This document shows positions 5,175 to 5,840 of a stretch of DNA of 5,840 nt, piece after piece (the first letter of the stretch is position 1; each line of letters begins with the position of its first letter). The stretch is from an uncultured Shinella sp. (lineage in GTDB: Bacteria; Pseudomonadota; Alphaproteobacteria; Rhizobiales; Rhizobiaceae), in the NCBI GenBank assembly GCA_946481465.1, contig CAMLOC010000267.1, positions 1 through 5,840 on the forward strand. Reading direction: 5' to 3'. The translations under genes and the position numbers were made by a program. Under the pieces are notes generated by a model. That model saw only the letters and a program-made list of their open reading frames with translations. It was not told where the DNA came from and ran no database searches.

Positions 5175-5840
5175 TCAGGCCTTGGCGGGGATTTCGAGGC
5201 CCTTTAGCGTGGCAGGGCGCGCAAGGCAGCGCTCCAGCCAGGCCATCACGGCCGGGAAGCCCGCATAGCCCAGCGCCTCGCGCCCGCCATAGAAGACATC
5301 CGCGCCGCGGATCCACGGGAAGGTCGTGATATCGGCGATGGTGTATTCGTCGCCCATGATCCAGCGGCGATCCTTCAGCCGGTCTTCCAGGATCGAGAGC
5401 AGGCGTTTCGCCTCGTCGCGGTAACGCTCGGCGGGATAGGGATTGTTGGCGACCTTGTCAGCGGCGAATTTGTGGAAATGGCCGAACTGGCCGAACATCG
5501 GCCCGACGCCGCTCATCTGGAACATGACCCAGGCGAGCGTCTCGTAGCGCCCGGCGGCATCGGCCGGGATCAGCCTGCCGGTCTTTTCGGCGAGGTAGAC
5601 GAGGATCGCGCCCGATTCGAAGAGACCGATCGGCTTGCCGTCCGGGCCGTCCGGATCGATGATCGCCGGAATGCGGCCGTTCGGGTTCAGCGAGACGAAT
5701 TCCGGCGACTTGACGCCCTCGGGGCCGAACTCGATCCGGTGCGCCTCATAGGGCAGGCCGAGTTCCTCGAGCGCGATCGAGACCTTCACGCCGTTCGGCG
5801 TCGGCAGCGAATAGAGCTGGATGATAGCGGGGTTCTTTGC
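5175..5840 (-). CDS. Nu-class (YfcG/YghU-like) glutathione transferase, N-terminus cut by window edge
   Basis: Cytoplasmic glutathione-dependent enzyme. Nu-class members bind GSH/GSSG and act mainly as disulfide-bond reductases rather than classical transferases. The frame stays open to the right edge: 221 residues are visible and probably only a few are missing. A GTG at 5789 is in frame but cannot be the start, because it would remove the first beta strand and the active-site motif. Numbering from the edge, that part reads I7-Q-L-Y-S-L-P-T14-P-N16-G, the T-P-N motif replacing the usual catalytic Tyr/Ser/Cys. The N-domain continues with N54-G-R-I-P58 (cis-Pro) and F74-E-S-G77, which holds the gamma-Glu of glutathione. 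The helical C-domain has G112-V-G-P-M-F-G-Q, like the YfcG G-P-M-L-G-Q segment, and the fold-capping Y166-T-I-A-D170. It is the first visible gene of a same-strand pair with the reductase 92 bp downstream. The family call is strong, the substrate unknown. Confidence 0.93.
   Translation of the reverse strand, partial: AKNPAIIQLYSLPTPNGVKVSIALEELGLPYEAHRIEFGPEGVKSPEFVSLNPNGRIPAIIDPDGPDGKPIGLFESGAILVYLAEKTGRLIPADAAGRYETLAWVMFQMSGVGPMFGQFGHFHKFAADKVANNPYPAERYRDEAKRLLSILEDRLKDRRWIMGDEYTIADITTFPWIRGADVFYGGREALGYAGFPAVMAWLERCLARPATLKGLEIPAKA

Noticed and set aside
5787..5789. GTG as start of the GST gene
   Set aside because: The frame remains open upstream to the window edge and there encodes the first beta strand and the T-P-N motif conserved in the family, so this Val is internal.
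1..5840. CRISPR arrays, tRNA or rRNA genes, insertion sequences and attachment sites
   Set aside because: No regularly spaced repeats, no tRNA-like cloverleaf with CCA-adjacent arms, no transposase motifs and no terminal inverted repeats were seen on reading both strands.

Overview
The window is GC-rich (visibly well above 60% G+C in the genes, with an AT-richer first ~90 bases). Its gene style suggests a Hyphomicrobiales alphaproteobacterium, most likely Rhizobiaceae or a close relative. That assignment rests on codon style and on recall of similar protein families; no database comparison was made.

Layout from left to right. Bases 1-376 hold no convincing gene. They contain a sigma70-like promoter candidate, a cluster of ATCAA/TTGAT half-sites, a near-palindrome and two weak hairpins followed by T runs. 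Bases 377-823 (+) encode a 148-residue protein that is essentially a lone PAS-like fold with no output domain. It starts at a GTG directly after an in-frame stop. It converges on a large gene at 878-3676 (-), which encodes a 932-residue membrane-anchored c-di-GMP protein with the order MHYT (seven TM helices)-PAS-PAS-GGDEF-EAL. Upstream of that gene (3677-3864) is a 188-bp AT-richer gap with inverted repeats, presumably its control region.

The right third holds two more minus-strand genes. The first in transcription order runs off the right edge (5175 to beyond 5840). It encodes a nu-class (YfcG/YghU-like) glutathione transferase, probably missing only its first few residues. After 92 bp containing two overlapping inverted repeats comes an FAD/NAD(P)H-dependent ferredoxin reductase of the putidaredoxin reductase/BphA4 type (3865-5082).

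Functional reading: the right part is a small redox unit, a thiol/disulfide GST plus an electron-transfer flavoprotein whose iron-sulfur partner is not in view. The left part is a c-di-GMP signalling protein with a membrane gas/metal-sensor-type input, facing a stand-alone PAS protein. A functional link between the two halves is not supported. Nothing here amounts to a clearly new system. The items most worth a second look are the orphan PAS protein, the structured leader at 1-376, and the overlapping hairpins plus mini-ORF ahead of the reductase.
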